From contig CAIVXW010000186.1 in the NCBI GenBank assembly GCA_903910005.1, positions 1 through 6,716 of the forward strand: 6,716 nt of DNA, given 5' to 3'. The notes under the pieces were generated by a model. The model made no database searches and was not told the DNA's origin. It was given only the letters and a program-made list of their open reading frames with translations. The DNA comes from an uncultured Methylococcaceae bacterium (GTDB lineage: Bacteria > Pseudomonadota > Gammaproteobacteria > Methylococcales > Methylococcaceae). Of the stretch, positions 6,261 to 6,716 are shown one piece after another (positions within the stretch are counted from its first letter, which is position 1; each line of letters opens with the position of its first letter). The translations under genes and the position numbers were made by a program.

Positions 6261-6716
6261 CTATTCGCCGATAATACAAAGGCCAGTTACCCATTCGTCA
6301 AACAAAACAGGGAAGTTGTTTTTTACATACCATCGCAACATGCCTGCGTAAGGCGCGGAATCGGATAAGGCGGTTTTTATGGCTGCCATATCCCGCCTCT
6401 CGATGGCCGCTGACACAGCACTGTGTGCTGTAGCCATTTTCCGGCGCAGGGTAGCGGCTTGGTCGGTTTTCATGGCTGTAGTTCCTTTACCAGTCAGAAC
6501 CTTTTCCACCAACTGACGTGTCTTTTCTCCTGCTGCGAGCCTGGGGCAGTCGGCACTCAGTTTTACCGTGACTACTGTTTTTGGAAACAGCGTCAATTCA
6601 ATTTCAATCGATTCCCATATCTGATCGTCAATATCCGTACAATTCAGCAAGGGCCAGAATTGATGGCCTTTTATGCTGTTGCAATGGGCGCAGGAATAAA
6701 ACAGGTTTTTCCAGTC
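6261..6716 (-). CDS. HNH/treble-clef endonuclease, C-terminal part (5' end outside window)
   Basis: The frame is open from the right edge of the window to TAG at 6263-6261, giving 151 visible residues of a longer protein. The visible start, DWKNLFYSCAHCNSIKG, contains CxxC-N-xx-K (Cys9, Cys12, Asn13, Lys16). This is the distal zinc knuckle and Asn of an HNH nuclease, and the first His and proximal half would lie beyond the edge. The rest is a helical C-terminal region (KTRQLVEKVL; ATLRRKMATAHSAVSAAIERRD; YAGMLRWYVKNNFP). It recalls HNH proteins that accompany ATPases in anti-phage systems such as Septu PtuB or retron-associated nucleases. That assignment rests on remembered motif patterns, not a search. 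The protein probably cleaves DNA or RNA. TTG 6650 would be an internal artefact start, because coding clearly continues upstream of it. It is on the same strand as the dynamin genes, 185 nt before them. Confidence 0.7.
   Translation of the reverse strand, partial: DWKNLFYSCAHCNSIKGHQFWPLLNCTDIDDQIWESIEIELTLFPKTVVTVKLSADCPRLAAGEKTRQLVEKVLTGKGTTAMKTDQAATLRRKMATAHSAVSAAIERRDMAAIKTALSDSAPYAGMLRWYVKNNFPVLFDEWVTGLCIIGE

Noticed and set aside
1..6716. CRISPR array, tRNA or rRNA gene
   Set aside because: No regularly spaced direct repeats and no cloverleaf-type or rRNA-like sequence were seen; almost all of the window is explained by protein-coding genes.

Overview
The window looks like accessory DNA from a Gram-negative bacterium, most likely a proteobacterium. 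This rests on GC-rich codon use, Shine-Dalgarno-type starts and an ISNCY-like transposase. The sequence does not fix the genus. Apart from the transposase remnant at the left edge, every real gene lies on the minus strand, so transcription runs from right to left.

Layout in transcription order. (1) At 6716-6261 is the C-terminal part of an HNH/treble-clef nuclease, whose 5' end lies beyond the right edge. (2) At 6260-6076 is a 185-nt spacer holding the ribosome binding site of the next gene and a small perfect dyad. (3) At 6075-3760 is a 771-aa dynamin-like GTPase dominated by coiled coil. (4) At 3748-1511 is a second dynamin-like GTPase of 745 aa with a long hydrophobic segment. Its ribosome binding site overlaps the stop codon of the first, so the two are translationally coupled. 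(5) At 1510-1371 is a 140-nt spacer with two small dyads. (6) At 1370-663 is a 235-aa protein with a DDxxD motif, resembling class I isoprenoid (trans-prenyl/terpene) synthase-fold enzymes. (7) At about 131-655 on the plus strand is a 3'-truncated transposase. Its frame is cut just beyond the stop codon of gene 6, and it loses the end of its DDE domain.

The core is a paired dynamin-like system. Paired bacterial dynamin-like proteins are known to assemble as hetero-oligomers that tether or remodel membranes. Here only the second partner has an obvious membrane-interacting segment. The co-directional isoprenoid-synthase-like gene suggests a link to a membrane prenyl lipid or to binding an isoprenoid, but that is inference. 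The nuclease upstream and the transposon scar downstream fit a mobile or defence-type neighbourhood, also inference. The most interesting item is the three-gene cassette: two dynamins plus a divergent isoprenoid-synthase-like protein.
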